Counted from the first letter of the stretch, positions 1 to 10,779 are shown. The stretch is 64,000 nt of DNA from Desulfobulbus propionicus (GCA_002748735.1 PDTC01000012.1:61253-125252), one strand, 5' to 3'. The notes: generated by a model from the sequence alone, not told the origin. A program made the numbers and translations.

Positions 1-662
1 TCCACATTGCGTTTCATGTCAGTGACCTCCTCAGGCCGCTCGTCGATGAGCAGGACAATCAGGACAATCTCCTTGTGGTTATGGACGATGGAGTTGGCAA
101 TTTTTTGCATCAATACCGTTTTCCCGGTTCTGGGAGGGGCAACGATCAGGCCGCGCTGCCCCTTTCCCAGCGGACTCATGGTATTCATCACCCGCATGGA
201 GTAATTGTCGGGCTGCATCTCCAGATTGATACGTTCCTCCGGATGCAATGGGGTAAGATTGACAAAAACGGTTTTGTTGCGTGCTGCCTCTGGGAGCTCG
301 TAGTTGATGGAGTTGATTTTGAGCAGGGCAAAATAGCGCTCATTGTCCTTAGGCGCTCGTACCTCTCCTTCGATAGTGTCTCCGGTTCGAAGATTAAGGC
401 GACGTATCTGTGAAGGAGAGACATAGATATCATCTGGTCCGGGAAGATAATTGTAATCAGGGGCTCGCAGGAACCCGAACCCATCCTGCAGTACCTCGAG
501 AACTCCGCTGCCCATCAGTTTACCGTCCTCAATGGCCTGGGCCTTGAGAATGGCAAAGATCAGCTCCTGCTTGCGCATGGTACTGTAGCCTTCGATACCC
601 AAAGATGCCGCAAGTGTAACAAGTTCCTTGATTTTTCTGTTTTTCAATTCATTGGCATTCAT
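1..662 (-). CDS. rho: Transcription termination factor Rho (N-terminal part, runs off the window)
   Basis: RNA-dependent ATPase that ends untranslated transcripts. About 220 codons are present and the C-terminal half lies beyond position 1. Translation from ATG at 662 begins [18 protein letters not shown] and shows the Rho N-terminal helical domain, then the cold-shock-type RNA-binding domain ([20 protein letters not shown]), then the Walker A loop APPRTGKT near residue 180 and [11 protein letters not shown] (Walker B region). A strong Shine-Dalgarno, GGAGGAGA, lies just upstream of the ATG. Identification is secure; only the extent is limited by the window edge. Confidence 0.97.
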   Translation of the reverse strand, partial: MNANELKNRKIKELVTLAASLGIEGYSTMRKQELIFAILKAQAIEDGKLMGSGVLEVLQDGFGFLRAPDYNYLPGPDDIYVSPSQIRRLNLRTGDTIEGEVRAPKDNERYFALLKINSINYELPEAARNKTVFVNLTPLHPEERINLEMQPDNYSMRVMNTMSPLGKGQRGLIVAPPRTGKTVLMQKIANSIVHNHKEIVLIVLLIDERPEEVTDMKRNV

Positions 663-1080
663 TGACCAGTCTCTCCTCCTGTGGCGGTCAAAATGTCGGG
701 GGCAGGGCTAAGGCATCGCCTGCGGCCCCATGTCATCGCAGGTACGGCTCATGCCGGATGTCTGCGACAGGTGTCTTTTCGGAAACAGTGGATTTCAATA
801 ATAACGGATGGCTTACAGCTAATTGTAGTCAAACAGGATAGTATACGTACACCCCAACATCATATCCATGGAGTCTGTGATACAAGGCGGGAACAATCTG
901 CGGATCAAGGCAACGTTCTGCACATTCTCCTAACTGCAGAGAAAAAGTATCGCATATATTTGTCAACAGGATCTATTAAGAACAGAAGAACAAGGCACGA
1001 ACGTTACTGTTTGCTGTGCCTGTCCTTTTGTATTTACTTTGGAATAGACTGTCAAGATCTTTCTCAAAAAAACATCAGAA
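663..1080. other. Intergenic leader upstream of rho
   Basis: A stretch of 418 nt between coaE and rho. It should hold the rho 5' leader if rho has its own promoter. A TTGACA hexamer reads on the minus strand at 965-960, but no convincing -10 follows at normal spacing. An open frame on the plus strand here (681-1088) has no recognisable content or ribosome site and is not called. Confidence 0.4.
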
Positions 1081-1689
1081 TCAAGTGAAAAATTCTCCGG
1101 CAAGCAATCGTTTGGCAAGCGTATTCACCTGCTGCCTGGTTGACTCGTGACTCCCACTGTTATCGAGGCGATAATCTGCAAGCCTCATCTTCTCCTCAAG
1201 GCTCATCTGTGCGGCAAGAGCGGCCCGGGCCTGCTCTGGGGTAACCTGGTCACGGCTGACAATGCGCCTGATCCGCTCAGCTTCCGGTGCCCACACGACG
1301 ATGATGAGATCCGCCATCTTCTCCCAGCCTGCCTCAAATAACAGGGGCACGTCAGCCACCGCCATCGCACGAGGAGATTTTTCAAGTTTTTCTTCAGCAA
1401 CAGCTGCAGCCAGGGGGTGCAACAGGCCATCAACACGAGCCCGGAGCCGGGCATCCGTAAACAGCGCCTGCCTGAGCTTTTTGCGGTCAAGGCGTTTTTC
1501 CATATCGAGAAAACGCGCACCAAAAACCTGGCACAACGCATGAAGTCCCTTACCACCCGGCTGCAGAAGTTCTCGGCAGACCAGGTCAAGATCAAGATAC
1601 TCTGCTTCGCACGCTCGGGCCAGCTGCCGGGCGACCGTTGATTTACCGGAACCGATCCCTCCGGTCACGGCCAGGACTTTGGGCCTCAC
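1081..1689 (-). CDS. coaE: Dephospho-CoA kinase
   Basis: Catalyses the last step of coenzyme A synthesis, ATP-dependent phosphorylation of the 3' hydroxyl of dephospho-CoA. The 202-aa product is full length for the family. It has an N-terminal P-loop GGIGSGKST at about residues 11-19, the DLDLVCRELL segment of the CoA-binding region, and the VPLLFEAGWEKMAD segment typical of CoaE. The GTG start overlaps the stop of rluD (GTGA), so the two are probably translationally coupled. Cytosolic housekeeping enzyme. Confidence 0.96.
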   Translation of the reverse strand: MRPKVLAVTGGIGSGKSTVARQLARACEAEYLDLDLVCRELLQPGGKGLHALCQVFGARFLDMEKRLDRKKLRQALFTDARLRARVDGLLHPLAAAVAEEKLEKSPRAMAVADVPLLFEAGWEKMADLIIVVWAPEAERIRRIVSRDQVTPEQARAALAAQMSLEEKMRLADYRLDNSGSHESTRQQVNTLAKRLLAGEFFT

Positions 1690-2681
1690 GCTTCCCCCTT
1701 GCGCAGGGTTTCAAGAACCTGCTGCATATCTGCAAAAAGAGGGGCGGTGAATTGCAGCCCCTCAGTGGTGACAGGATGGGTAAAGGTAAGTGTTGCCGCG
1801 TGCAGCATCTGTCGGGCCGCAGCTGGCATAGCGGGCCGAACGCCACCATACAGACGATCACCGAGCACAGGGGCGCCAAGACTGGCCATATGGACCCGGA
1901 TCTGGTGCGTACGCCCGGTTTCCAGGTCAAGTTTGACGTAACAGCAGCCATGGGCAAGGTACTCCAGAATATGCCAGCTGGTCGCGGCAAATTTTCCGCT
2001 GTCTTCCCGAACAGCCATCTTTGTCCGATGCACAGGATGTCTGCCCAGCGGAGCAACAATCCGACCAGCATCGGCTGCTGGTGTCCGGGCAAGCAGCGCA
2101 ACATAGGTCTTGCCAATGGCGCGGTCCTTAAAGTCTGCCATTAATTGATGGCGTACAGCCTCGGTTTTTGCGACGAGCATGACCCCGGAAGTATCCTGAT
2201 CAAGGCGATGCACGATTCCAGGACGAGCTGAATCAACTCCGGGCAAGGCCAGACCGCGACAATGATAGAGCAGGCCGTGGGCAAGGGTTCCATGACGATG
2301 ACCCGCACCGGGATGCACCACCAGTCCCGGGGGTTTCACCACGACCATCAGGTGCTCATCCTCATGCAGCACGGTAAAGTCGACAGGCTCAGGAACAAGT
2401 TCAACAGGCTCTTCTTTAAGCGATCTGACGGCTATGCGCTCTCCTGAACGGACACGCTGGCCGGTTTTGCGGCAGACATTTCCATCTACACGTACCTTTC
2501 CGGCAAGAATCAGGCGGGCAATGGCAGAACGGGTGTACTCGGGAAGCAGCCGAACAAGATACCGATCAAGACGCTGTTTCGCGTCTACCGCATCAACGAC
2601 AAAACAGTGCACTGCACCATCGGCATCATCATCCGGTGCAACAACGTTTTCATACTGGGTAACGTCAGTGGATGTGTTCAA
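1686..2681 (-). CDS. rluD: RluA/RluD-family 23S rRNA pseudouridine synthase
   Basis: Predicted to isomerise uridines to pseudouridine in large-subunit rRNA. The 331-aa product has an S4 RNA-binding domain near residues 35-85 (QRLDRYLVRLLPEYTRSAIA) and the catalytic RluA motif HRLDQDTSGVMLV with the essential Asp. A GRTHQIRVHMASLG motif follows near residue 260. The start appears to be TTG, with only a weak ribosome site and no ATG nearby. Length and the S4 domain favour RluD over RluA, but the exact target uridines cannot be told from sequence. Confidence 0.9.
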   Translation of the reverse strand: MNTSTDVTQYENVVAPDDDADGAVHCFVVDAVDAKQRLDRYLVRLLPEYTRSAIARLILAGKVRVDGNVCRKTGQRVRSGERIAVRSLKEEPVELVPEPVDFTVLHEDEHLMVVVKPPGLVVHPGAGHRHGTLAHGLLYHCRGLALPGVDSARPGIVHRLDQDTSGVMLVAKTEAVRHQLMADFKDRAIGKTYVALLARTPAADAGRIVAPLGRHPVHRTKMAVREDSGKFAATSWHILEYLAHGCCYVKLDLETGRTHQIRVHMASLGAPVLGDRLYGGVRPAMPAAARQMLHAATLTFTHPVTTEGLQFTAPLFADMQQVLETLRKGEA

Positions 2682-2800
2682 AACTCTGGCAAAGAGGCAG
2701 TGATCGAATCACTCTGGACGGACATCACAACGGCAACTGGCAACGCTATGTGGAGCGCGCGCAACAGCAGTCTCAGGGTACTGTCAGAAACTCTGATACC

Positions 2801-3280
2801 TCAGCAAAAGATCTTCTCTATCTGCTTCTCGATCTTGTCCTCACCAGTTTTCTTGGCAAGTGACAGTTCTTTCACCAAAAGACTCTTGGCTGTGTCGAGC
2901 ATCTTCCGCTCACCATAGGACAGATCCTTGTCCTCTTTGAGCAGGAAGAGATCGCGCAACACCACCGCAACCTCAAAAACCGACCCGGTCTTAATCTTTT
3001 CCATGTAATCGCGATAGCGACGATTCCAGGTCTGCGAGTTAATTTTAATATCACGCTCTTTAAGGATATCAAGGACCTTATGGACCTCGTCTTTGCCGAT
3101 AATTGCCCGCAGGCCAACGTTTTTACTGTTGGCTGTGGGGATCATGATAGTCATGTCGCCGTCAAGAATTCTCATGACATAAAACGACTGATCAACACCG
3201 CCTATGTTCTGGGTTTTAATGGTCTCGATCAGACCAACGCCATGGGCCGGATAAACGGCCATATCTCCAACTGAGAACAC
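2801..3280 (-). CDS. carD: CarD family transcriptional regulator
   Basis: RNA polymerase-binding regulator of the CarD_CdnL_TRCF family; relatives bind the beta subunit and stabilise open complexes. The N-terminal module reads FSVGDMAVYPAHGVG, the family signature, and a helical C-terminal domain follows. I chose the GTG at 3280 (159 aa): GGAGG lies five bases upstream and the product then starts like other CarD proteins. A TTG at 3292 is in frame, but it overlaps that Shine-Dalgarno. Position next to pth and rplY is the usual deltaproteobacterial arrangement. Confidence 0.92.
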   Translation of the reverse strand: MFSVGDMAVYPAHGVGLIETIKTQNIGGVDQSFYVMRILDGDMTIMIPTANSKNVGLRAIIGKDEVHKVLDILKERDIKINSQTWNRRYRDYMEKIKTGSVFEVAVVLRDLFLLKEDKDLSYGERKMLDTAKSLLVKELSLAKKTGEDKIEKQIEKIFC

Positions 3281-3583
3281 AAATACCTCCAAATGAGGAC
3301 GATCAGTCGCTTCCTGGTTTCATCGGTCCCCTGTCCAATGGAAATCAGGCACTGACAACGTACACCTTCCGAAACGACGCTTGAGGCGCAAATTGAAAAA
3401 AACAGCTGAAAGCGCCAGGTCAGATTGTCTACCTGACTAAGGGATTAACTATACCATAGTTCTCCAGCTTCGGCAAACAGTTGCATGAAAGAAAGACAAT
3501 ATCAAGGAGGTTGGCAGAAATGCCTCGTTGTGGTACGGAAGGCACAGGTATGCGGAAAACTCCAGGGATCAGCGCCTGTGGCA

Positions 3584-4174
3584 TCAGGTTTTCCCATTTA
3601 TCTGCTGCATGGAGTGCTGTACACCTTTTTCCAGAAATATCTCCAGGGCTTCGGTCACCAGATCTTTGCGCTGGCAGAACAACTCCAGTTCACTTTTTCC
3701 CAGAGGGGACAGGACAAAGCGATCCACCGGCATTCCGGCAACACCGTGATCTGCAGGACGGCCTATCCCGATTTTAACACGGGCAAACTGATCACTGCCA
3801 AGGGCAGCGATGATTGAACGAATGCCATTGTGACCGCCAGCGCCTCCTCCTGAGACCACCTTCACTCGCCCGGGAGCCAAGTCCAGATCATCATGAACAA
3901 CTATGAGTCTGGACATATCAACGTCAAAATAGTCGGCCAGGGCCCGCACACAATACCCGGAGCGATTCATGTAGGACTGCGGTTTCACCAGCAGTACCTG
4001 AACGTCCATAAACCGCTCCTTGCAGAACAGTCCCTGCATCTTGGCCTGCACTATGTGCCATCCTTGACGCTCGGCAAAAGTGTCGACACAACGAAACCCG
4101 AGATTATGCCGGGTTTTCTCGTACGACGCACCAGGATTACCAAGCCCGGCAATCAGAAAGACAGGTGTGCCCAT
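3584..4174 (-). CDS. pth: Peptidyl-tRNA hydrolase
   Basis: Cleaves the ester bond of peptidyl-tRNAs released prematurely from ribosomes, recycling tRNA. The 196-aa product begins LIAGLGNPGASYEKTRHNLGF, which carries the catalytic His of the family. It then shows PQSYMNRSG and VVHDDLDLAPGRVKV with the conserved Asp, and GGGAGGHNGIRSI. Full length. It follows rplY on the minus strand with a gap of about 110 nt, the classic rplY-pth pairing. Confidence 0.97.
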   Translation of the reverse strand: MGTPVFLIAGLGNPGASYEKTRHNLGFRCVDTFAERQGWHIVQAKMQGLFCKERFMDVQVLLVKPQSYMNRSGYCVRALADYFDVDMSRLIVVHDDLDLAPGRVKVVSGGGAGGHNGIRSIIAALGSDQFARVKIGIGRPADHGVAGMPVDRFVLSPLGKSELELFCQRKDLVTEALEIFLEKGVQHSMQQINGKT

Positions 4175-4287
4175 GGGTCTTAGCGGCAGCGGTGAAGAAA
4201 TCTACAAAGAAAAAGAGCCGCAGGTAAATCCTCCGACCCTTGAAGTCATAAACACGTGGCAATCGGCCGATCAGCTCAAGACGTAAA

Positions 4288-4845
4288 CTACACCACCTCA
4301 ATGCAGGCAACGTCTGCTGCTTCCAGCATGGTCACCTCTCCGGTAACCTGTAGATCACCGCAGGTTATAGGGGCACCAGCCTTGTCGAGATTGGAGATAT
4401 TGGCCTCAACTTCATCGGGAATTTCGAGAGGCCGTCCCTTGAGGCGGATACTGTCGCGATAAACCTGCAGATCTCCGCCCATTTCCACGCCCCTGGCCTT
4501 GCCAGTATACTTAAGGGGAACCACAAACTCCAGTTCCTTTTCCAGGTCAATTTCCAGGAAATCAACATGGATGAGCTCGTCGGTGACCACATCTTTCTGA
4601 ATTTCCTTGACCAGCACATGACGCTGTGCCGCCGTGTCACCCGCAATTTTCACGGTAATCACCGCATTTCGTCCATGAATAAACTTGAGTTTCCTGAACA
4701 GATCTGCTGTCTTGAACTGAAGGGCAATGGGGGGGGTGCCGCCGCTGTAGAGGCTGGCAGGGGTAAACTCGTTGTTGCGCAGGCGACGCATCTCCCCTTT
4801 GCCGAAAACAGTGCGAACCGCAGAATCAATCTCAACCTGTAGCAT
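4288..4845 (-). CDS. rplY: 50S ribosomal protein L25/general stress protein Ctc
   Basis: Binds 5S rRNA in the large ribosomal subunit. At 185 aa it is the long (Ctc/TL5) form. An L25 domain covers about residues 1-95 (GKGEMRRLRNNEFTPASLY, and VLVKEIQKDVVTDELIHVDFLEI), followed by the beta-rich C-terminal TL5 domain (VPLKYTGKARGVEMGGDL and RGRPLEIPDEVEANI-like sequence). A GGAGG ribosome site precedes the ATG. It lies between prs and pth, the usual order in this phylum. Confidence 0.95.
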   Translation of the reverse strand: MLQVEIDSAVRTVFGKGEMRRLRNNEFTPASLYSGGTPPIALQFKTADLFRKLKFIHGRNAVITVKIAGDTAAQRHVLVKEIQKDVVTDELIHVDFLEIDLEKELEFVVPLKYTGKARGVEMGGDLQVYRDSIRLKGRPLEIPDEVEANISNLDKAGAPITCGDLQVTGEVTMLEAADVACIEVV

Positions 4846-4924
4846 GGAAAACCTCCAAAAAGATAAACATCATATTCAATGATGGACACAACAGTCCATC
4901 GCATGTAGTCACCTGAAAACGTAC

Positions 4925-5866
4925 TTATACAAACAGATAACTCACCGAGTCTTCTGCGTGTATCCGTCGAATGGCCTCTCCGAGCAGCTCACCCACTGAA
5001 AGCACAATGATTTTTTCACACCTCTGGGCCCGCTCACTAAGGGGAATCGAATTGGTCACAATAAGCGTCTTGATGCAGGACTCCTGAATTCTATCGATGG
5101 CCGGCCCCGACAGGACCGCATGTGAACAGCAGGCATGGACTTCCTTGGCACCGTTTTCCAGAAGTTTTTCTGCAGCTCCACAGAGTGTTCCGGCGGTATC
5201 GACCATATCGTCAAGCAGAATTGCCGTTTTTCCCGAGACGTCACCGATGACATTCATGGCCTGGCAGACATTTGCCTTTTCGCGACGCTTGTCGATGATG
5301 GCCAGGCTGGCATTGAGGCGCTTGGCAAAGGCTCGGGTCCGCTCAGTTCCGCCAGCATCGGGGCTGACCATGATGACCTCGTCCGGGAAATGCTCTCTGA
5401 TATAGCGCAGCAAGACCGGGGCAGCATACAGGTGATCCACCGGGATATTGAAAAAACCCTGAATCTGCCCTGAATGCAGGTCCATACTCAGCACACGCCT
5501 TGCCCCTATCACAGTAATCATCTCGGCAACAACCTTTGCCGAAATCGGAACACGAGGACGAACCTTACGGTCCTGCCGCGCGTAGCCATAGTAAGGTATC
5601 ACCGCCGTGATACGTCGGGCAGATGCGCGGCGCAAGGCATCAATCATGATGATCAGTTCCATGAGATTATCATTGACCGGCGGACAGGTCGGCTGGATGA
5701 CAAAGACGTCGGAACCGCGAACATTCTCCTGGATTTCCACGGAGATTTCGCCATCAGAAAACTTTTTCACTTCAGCGGCGCCAAGCGGGATCTCCAGGTA
5801 CTCACAGATTTCCCTGGCAATGACGGGATTGGCATTACCGGTGAACACATGCATAGTCCTGGGCAT
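4925..5866 (-). CDS. prs: Ribose-phosphate pyrophosphokinase (PRPP synthase)
   Basis: Makes 5-phosphoribosyl 1-pyrophosphate from ribose 5-phosphate and ATP, feeding purine, pyrimidine, histidine and NAD synthesis. The 313-aa product shows [21 protein letters not shown], the [16 protein letters not shown]-binding loop, and [12 protein letters not shown], the PRPP-binding loop. Start placed at the ATG at 5866, which has GAGG eight bases upstream. A longer frame to 5923 runs into the tRNA-Gln gene and is not used. PurD-PurE, HisG and HisI in this window all depend on this pathway. Confidence 0.97.
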   Translation of the reverse strand: MPRTMHVFTGNANPVIAREICEYLEIPLGAAEVKKFSDGEISVEIQENVRGSDVFVIQPTCPPVNDNLMELIIMIDALRRASARRITAVIPYYGYARQDRKVRPRVPISAKVVAEMITVIGARRVLSMDLHSGQIQGFFNIPVDHLYAAPVLLRYIREHFPDEVIMVSPDAGGTERTRAFAKRLNASLAIIDKRREKANVCQAMNVIGDVSGKTAILLDDMVDTAGTLCGAAEKLLENGAKEVHACCSHAVLSGPAIDRIQESCIKTLIVTNSIPLSERAQRCEKIIVLSVGELLGEAIRRIHAEDSVSYLFV

Positions 5867-5887
5867 CAGCAAGACCTCATTTTCTTG

Positions 5888-5962
5888 TGGCTGGGGAGGA
5901 GGGATTCGAACCCCCGAATGCAAGGATCAAAACCTTGTGTCTTACCACTTGACGACTCCCCA
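5888..5962 (-). tRNA. tRNA-Gln (anticodon TTG)
   Basis: A complete cloverleaf reads on the minus strand from 5962. The acceptor stem TGGGGAG pairs with CTCCCCA, followed by discriminator G and an encoded CCA at 5890-5888. The anticodon stem CAAGG/CCTTG encloses loop TTTTGAT, so the anticodon is TTG. The T-arm GGGGGTTCGAATCCC is canonical. It sits between ispE and prs. A glnS gene lies nearby, so this tRNA is probably charged directly. Confidence 0.97.
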
Positions 5963-5994
5963 GCCCTGCTCTTTTTTTTATCCTTCTGCATCCA

Positions 5995-6900
5995 TCAGTC
6001 AACAAAAGCAACAGCTTGTTCTTCCTTGCCTGTCAACGGAAGAACAAGATACGCCTGCACATAACGACGCCGGAGTGTTTGTTGACAACTGATCGCTGCA
6101 TCCCTGTCGCTGAACAGGCCAAAAACTGTCGGTCCTGATCCTGACATGAGGGCAGCGTCTGCACCTCGTTCCAGTATTTCCCGTTTCAGTTCGGCAATCT
6201 CAGGATAGCGGTCAATGGTTACCGATTCCAGGTCGTTCTCCATCGGCACCAGGACCCCGCTGTCACGAGGAAAAACAGAAATTTTAGATTGAAGTGAACA
6301 GGTAAAATTACGTTTTCCGTCTTTTTTTGTCAACACAAAATTCTGGTAGGCCCAGCTGGTTGACACGGAGATCTGCGGGGTCACCAGCACCATAAAGCAG
6401 TCGCGGAGGGGAAGCGCCCTGCTCAGCTGTTCTCCTATGCCCCGTGCCCAGGCCGCAGGCTCGGGTTGGAGCAAGAATGGCACGTCAGCTCCAAGTCGAA
6501 GTGCCATGGCCATAAGCTGATCAAACGAAAAAACATCTTCGTGCAAGAGATTCAACCCTCGCAACACCATGGCAGCATCACTGCTGCCACCACCAAGACC
6601 TGCAGCTACTGGAATCTGTTTCTCAAGAACTATATCAACACCGTTACTGGCCCGTTCTCCCAGTTCGGCAAAAAACAGTGCCGCTGCCTGATAGGCAAGA
6701 TTGCCCTGGTCTTCGGGCAGGTCGCTGGCAGGACAGGTTAATCGAATGGTATTAGTGGCCCGAAGCTCAAGGACAAGACGATCGTAGAGTGCGACCTTCT
6801 GCATGAGTGAATCCAGCAGATGATACCCGTCCTCTCTGCGTCCGGTTATCCGCAGTACCAGATTAACTTTAGCCGCTGCCTGCAGTACCACCCTGCTCAT
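5995..6900 (-). CDS. ispE: 4-diphosphocytidyl-2-C-methyl-D-erythritol kinase
   Basis: GHMP-family kinase of the MEP isoprenoid pathway that phosphorylates CDP-methylerythritol. The 301-aa product has AAAKVNLVLRITGRREDGYH at the N terminus, the glycine-rich ATP loop PVAAGLGGGSSDAA near residue 95, and MSGSGPTVFGLF near residue 255. It lies 10 nt downstream of the DUF1844 gene and upstream of the tRNA-Gln and prs, so the block is likely co-transcribed. Confidence 0.96.
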   Translation of the reverse strand: MSRVVLQAAAKVNLVLRITGRREDGYHLLDSLMQKVALYDRLVLELRATNTIRLTCPASDLPEDQGNLAYQAAALFFAELGERASNGVDIVLEKQIPVAAGLGGGSSDAAMVLRGLNLLHEDVFSFDQLMAMALRLGADVPFLLQPEPAAWARGIGEQLSRALPLRDCFMVLVTPQISVSTSWAYQNFVLTKKDGKRNFTCSLQSKISVFPRDSGVLVPMENDLESVTIDRYPEIAELKREILERGADAALMSGSGPTVFGLFSDRDAAISCQQTLRRRYVQAYLVLPLTGKEEQAVAFVD

Positions 6901-6910
6901 GACGGCAACT

Positions 6911-7237
6911 TCACGCTAGCTGATTTTTCACCTTCACGTATCTCAATTTCAACTCATACAGCAGCCGGTTGAACAGCTCATCTTCGTCACTGTCCAGATT
7001 GCCCCTGGTCTTCTCATGCAGCATGGCGATGGTATCAATGGTGTGCTTGGCCAGTTCGAGGTCCACAACCTTGCGGCCATCCTGCGGATGCGCCAGCTCT
7101 CCCATGTGATAAAGCGCCGAGGTGTTCAGCGAAAGGATAAAGGAACTAAAGGTCACTTCCGGCATCACACAGCGGCCCTGGGCATCCCTGACCCTGCCCT
7201 CCGGACAGCACTGCGTTTTTTTTCCTTCTTCGGTCAT
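6911..7237 (-). CDS. DUF1844 domain protein
   Basis: Small cytosolic protein (108 aa) of unknown function. It carries the DUF1844 pattern TFSSFILSLNTSALYHMGELAHP followed by DLELAKHTIDTIAMLHEKTRGNL and a C-terminal ELKLRYVKVK helix. A pair of cysteines near the N terminus (QCCPEG) is extra. An AGGGGG ribosome site precedes the ATG. Genes of this family commonly sit next to ispE in deltaproteobacteria. No enzymatic role can be assigned. Confidence 0.85.
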   Translation of the reverse strand: MTEEGKKTQCCPEGRVRDAQGRCVMPEVTFSSFILSLNTSALYHMGELAHPQDGRKVVDLELAKHTIDTIAMLHEKTRGNLDSDEDELFNRLLYELKLRYVKVKNQLA

Positions 7238-7610
7238 GGCAACGCCCCCTGATTTTTGCTAACAGTTGTCAACTCATAGGTCCGTCGGTAAAGACGCACG
7301 GGCCAGTTCATCGCGAAAATGTTCACTGCGCCTGTACTCCCATTTTACTTCTTGAAAACAAGACGATGAACATGGGAATATACCTGTATTTCCAGATACC
7401 GACAATGATAAATTCGCCGGGCAATTCTTCCTGTCCAAGGGCGACGAAGACAGCTGCCAACCCCATCTTTGGCTTGAACTGAAACGGCAGACGCGATATA
7501 AAAAACGATTTTCACGGCGGCAAGGTATTGCCACCAAGAGACAAGCTCCTGCGAGCAGTTGAAGCATGGCAGGGCACCAACGTTATCTCTCAACCGTTAC
7601 AGGAAACAGT
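7238..7610. other. Divergent intergenic region between DUF1844 and gltX
   Basis: This 373-nt region must hold promoters for the leftward ispE block and the rightward gltX-glnS pair. Overlapping minus-strand frames at 7274-7593 have no family resemblance. No clear promoter hexamers, riboswitch or T-box-like structure was recognised. Confidence 0.35.
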
Positions 7611-9095
7611 ATGGAAGAAGTCCGAGTCCGTTTTCCACCCAGCCCCACCGGATACCTGCATATCGGCGGCGCCCGTACCGCCTTGCTCAATTGGTTGTTT
7701 GCGAGAAAACACGGGGGAAAACTGATCCTCAGGATAGAGGACACCGATGCCCAGCGCTCCACAGAAGAGTCCATCGCAGGGATACTTGACGGACTTGCAT
7801 GGCTTGATCTCGACTGGGATGAGGGACCCTATTTCCAGAGCCAGTTTGCCAAAGACCATGTTCTTGCTGCAGAAAAACTCCTCGCAAAAGGCCATGCCTA
7901 CAAGTGCTTCTGTACCAAGGAGGAGCTTGAGGCACGACGTGAGGCAGCGCTGGCCAACAAAGGCACTGTCGGGTATGACGGCACCTGTCGCCATCTTGAT
8001 CAGGAGCAGGTCCAGGCCATGGAGGCTGCAGGTCGACCCTCTGTCATCCGTTTCAAGGTGCCGGAACGCCAGGGCAAACTGAGCTATGATGACGTCGTAC
8101 TCGGCCGTATAGAACGTAGCTACGCGGAGATCGAAGATTTTGTCATCGTCCGCTCTGACGGCCGCCCCCTCTACCTGCTCTGTAATGTGGTCGACGATAT
8201 ACGCGACCGTATTTCCCACGTGATCCGTGGCCAGGATCACATGACCAACACCACCAGACAGGTTCTGCTGTATGAGGCTCTGGGTGCGAGGCTCCCGGTT
8301 TTTGCGCACATGCCACTCACCCTTGATCTCAAAAAGAAAAAAATTTCCAAACGCAGCCACGGCGAAATAGTTGCCGTCCAGTTCTACCGGGACCGGGGTT
8401 TTCTTCCATGGGCAGTCTGTAACTTCATGGCTCTTCTGGGGTGGAACCCCGGAACAGAGCAGGAATTTTTCAGCCGTGAGGAACTCATCGACGCCTTCAC
8501 CCTGGAGCGCATCAGCAAGGTCAACGCTGTCTTCAACTACCGACCAGGTGATGCCAAATTCTTTACAGACCCCAAGCTCATCTCCATGAACGAGCATTAT
8601 CTCAGGGAGATGGACCTGGAGGAACTTGGCAGGCTGGTACAAAAAGAGCTCGAAGCGGAAGGCCTCTGGAAAGAGAGCTACGCCACTGATCGCAAGGACT
8701 GGTACCATGCCACGCTGAACCTGATCCGCGACCGTTTTCACACCCTCAAGGATTTTACCACTGCCGGGCGGGCCTATTTCGATGACACCTATACCATTGA
8801 AGAAAAACCATTGAGAAAAAACATCGTCAAGCACCCCGATCTTGCCACCTGGCTACCCGAGCTGGGTAGAGTTTTTTCCTCCCTGGAGCCGTTTACCGCC
8901 GAATCTGCAGAGCAGGCCACCCGGGCGCTCGCCGAAAAACTTGCCATCAAGCCCGGCATTCTCATCAATGGCATGCGGACCGTACTCACGGGCCAGCTCG
9001 CCGGACCGGGTATGTTTGATATCCTGACGACACTGGGGCAGGACACCGTCACCAGGCGTCTCTCCTCCATCGATCACCTGTACCCCAAGAGCTGA
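7611..9095 (+). CDS. gltX: Glutamyl-tRNA synthetase
   Basis: Class I synthetase that charges tRNA-Glu. The product (494 aa from ATG 7611) opens with [20 protein letters not shown], containing the HIGH-type motif, and has KISKRSHGE as the KMSKS-type loop near residue 243. I prefer ATG 7611, with AGGA seven bases upstream, over an in-frame upstream ATG at 7566: alignment with the family begins at [11 protein letters not shown]. glnS follows four bases after the stop, so the two are one operon. Confidence 0.96.
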   Translation: MEEVRVRFPPSPTGYLHIGGARTALLNWLFARKHGGKLILRIEDTDAQRSTEESIAGILDGLAWLDLDWDEGPYFQSQFAKDHVLAAEKLLAKGHAYKCFCTKEELEARREAALANKGTVGYDGTCRHLDQEQVQAMEAAGRPSVIRFKVPERQGKLSYDDVVLGRIERSYAEIEDFVIVRSDGRPLYLLCNVVDDIRDRISHVIRGQDHMTNTTRQVLLYEALGARLPVFAHMPLTLDLKKKKISKRSHGEIVAVQFYRDRGFLPWAVCNFMALLGWNPGTEQEFFSREELIDAFTLERISKVNAVFNYRPGDAKFFTDPKLISMNEHYLREMDLEELGRLVQKELEAEGLWKESYATDRKDWYHATLNLIRDRFHTLKDFTTAGRAYFDDTYTIEEKPLRKNIVKHPDLATWLPELGRVFSSLEPFTAESAEQATRALAEKLAIKPGILINGMRTVLTGQLAGPGMFDILTTLGQDTVTRRLSSIDHLYPKS

Positions 9096-9099
9096 AGGT

Positions 9100-10779
9100 A
9101 TGGAACAGCCCAAGAAACCGCTGGACTTCATTCGCCAGATCATTACAGAAGATCTGGCCACAGGAAAACACGCCTCCCTTGTTACCCGCTTCCCCCCGGA
9201 ACCTAACGGCTTTCTCCATATCGGCCATGCTAAATCGATCTGTCTTAATTTTGGTGTGGCTCAGGAGTTCGCCGGTCAATGTCACCTGCGCTTTGATGAC
9301 ACCAACCCGAACAAGGAGTCTGACGAATATGTGGACGCCATCAAACGCGATGTCCGCTGGCTGGGCTATGACTGGCAAGAGCATCTTCACTTTGCTTCGG
9401 ATTATTTCGACGAACTCCATGACTTTGCCGTGCAGTTGATCAGAAGAGGCAAGGCCTATGTCTGCCACCTGAGCATGGAAGAGATCCGCGAACACCGGGG
9501 GACGCTGACCGAACCAGGCAAGGCGAGTCCATACCGCGATCGCTCCATTGAGGAAAATCTGCAACTGTTTAGACAGATGCGTGATGGTCTGTTCGAGGAA
9601 GGCACCTGTGTGCTGAGGGCGAAAATAGACATGGCCTCACCCAATATCATCCTGCGTGACCCGGTGCTGTACCGAATCATGAAAACCGAACACCATCGTA
9701 CCGGGAATCGCTGGTGCATCTACCCGATGTACGACTTCACCCACTGCCTGTCCGACATGCTCGAAGGCATTACCCATTCGCTGTGCACCCTGGAGTTCGA
9801 AAATAATCGCGCCCTGTACAACTGGGTTCTCGACACCCTGGAAACACCCGAACACCCCAGGCAGATAGAATTCGCCCGCCTCAACATCAACTACACCGTC
9901 ACCAGCAAACGCAAACTCCTGCAACTGGTCAACGAAGCCCACGTCAGCGGCTGGGATGATCCAAGGATGCTGACAATCTCAGGACTGCGGCGACGCGGGT
10001 ATACCCCCAAGGCTCTGCGAAATTTCTGCGAGACCATTGGTATCGGCAAACGGGAATCCTGGATCGACATGGGAGTCCTTGAAAATGCTGTCCGTGATGA
10101 CCTCAACGAGCATGCCCACAGGGTTTTTGGTGTTCTTGACCCGGTAAAACTGGTGCTCACCAATTATCCGGAAGAGCGCGAAGAGCAACTGGAGGCCCAG
10201 AACCATCCGCAACGTCCTGAAATGGGAACACGTAATGTCCCCTTCTCCCGGGAACTCTATATTGAACGGGCTGACTTCATGGAGGATGCGCCAAAAAAAT
10301 TCTTCCGCCTGTCCATCGGCCGCGAGGTGCGGCTGCGCTATGCCTATCTCGTAACCTGCCAGGAAGTGATAAAGGATGAGGCAGGTAACATTGTCGAGAT
10401 ACGCTGCACCTATGATCCCCAAACCAGAGGGGGGGCAGCACCGGATGGCCGCAAGGTCAAGGGAACGATTCACTGGGTTTCCGCCCGGCATGCCCAAAAG
10501 GTAGAGGTCCGCATCTATGACAGGCTTTTCTCAGAGGCCTTCCCTGATGCTGATAAGAGTCGAGACTTCAAGGAATTTCTCAACCCAGACTCGTTAAAGG
10601 TTCTCACCACCTGCCAGGTGGAGCCTTCGCTGAAAAATGCCGACAGCAAAGATCGCTTTCAGTTTGAGCGCCAGGGGTATTTCTGCCTTGACCCCGTGGA
10701 CAGCACCCGGGAGCATCCTGTTTTCAACCGGATTGTCACCCTGCGTGACTCCTGGGCAAAACTTTCAGGGAAAAAATAA
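9100..10779 (+). CDS. glnS: Glutaminyl-tRNA synthetase
   Basis: Charges tRNA-Gln directly with glutamine. The 559-aa product shows [24 protein letters not shown] (HIGH motif), the substrate-specificity segment [14 protein letters not shown], and the VTSKRKLL signature loop. A C-terminal anticodon-binding beta-barrel region follows. It starts four nucleotides after gltX. Many deltaproteobacteria instead rely on mischarged Glu-tRNA-Gln and GatCAB; this organism has the direct route at least. Confidence 0.97.
   Translation: MEQPKKPLDFIRQIITEDLATGKHASLVTRFPPEPNGFLHIGHAKSICLNFGVAQEFAGQCHLRFDDTNPNKESDEYVDAIKRDVRWLGYDWQEHLHFASDYFDELHDFAVQLIRRGKAYVCHLSMEEIREHRGTLTEPGKASPYRDRSIEENLQLFRQMRDGLFEEGTCVLRAKIDMASPNIILRDPVLYRIMKTEHHRTGNRWCIYPMYDFTHCLSDMLEGITHSLCTLEFENNRALYNWVLDTLETPEHPRQIEFARLNINYTVTSKRKLLQLVNEAHVSGWDDPRMLTISGLRRRGYTPKALRNFCETIGIGKRESWIDMGVLENAVRDDLNEHAHRVFGVLDPVKLVLTNYPEEREEQLEAQNHPQRPEMGTRNVPFSRELYIERADFMEDAPKKFFRLSIGREVRLRYAYLVTCQEVIKDEAGNIVEIRCTYDPQTRGGAAPDGRKVKGTIHWVSARHAQKVEVRIYDRLFSEAFPDADKSRDFKEFLNPDSLKVLTTCQVEPSLKNADSKDRFQFERQGYFCLDPVDSTREHPVFNRIVTLRDSWAKLSGKK

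Noticed and set aside
7590-8834. 414-codon open frame antisense to gltX
   Set aside because: Lies wholly within gltX, which has clear synthetase motifs; the antisense product has no recognisable domain.
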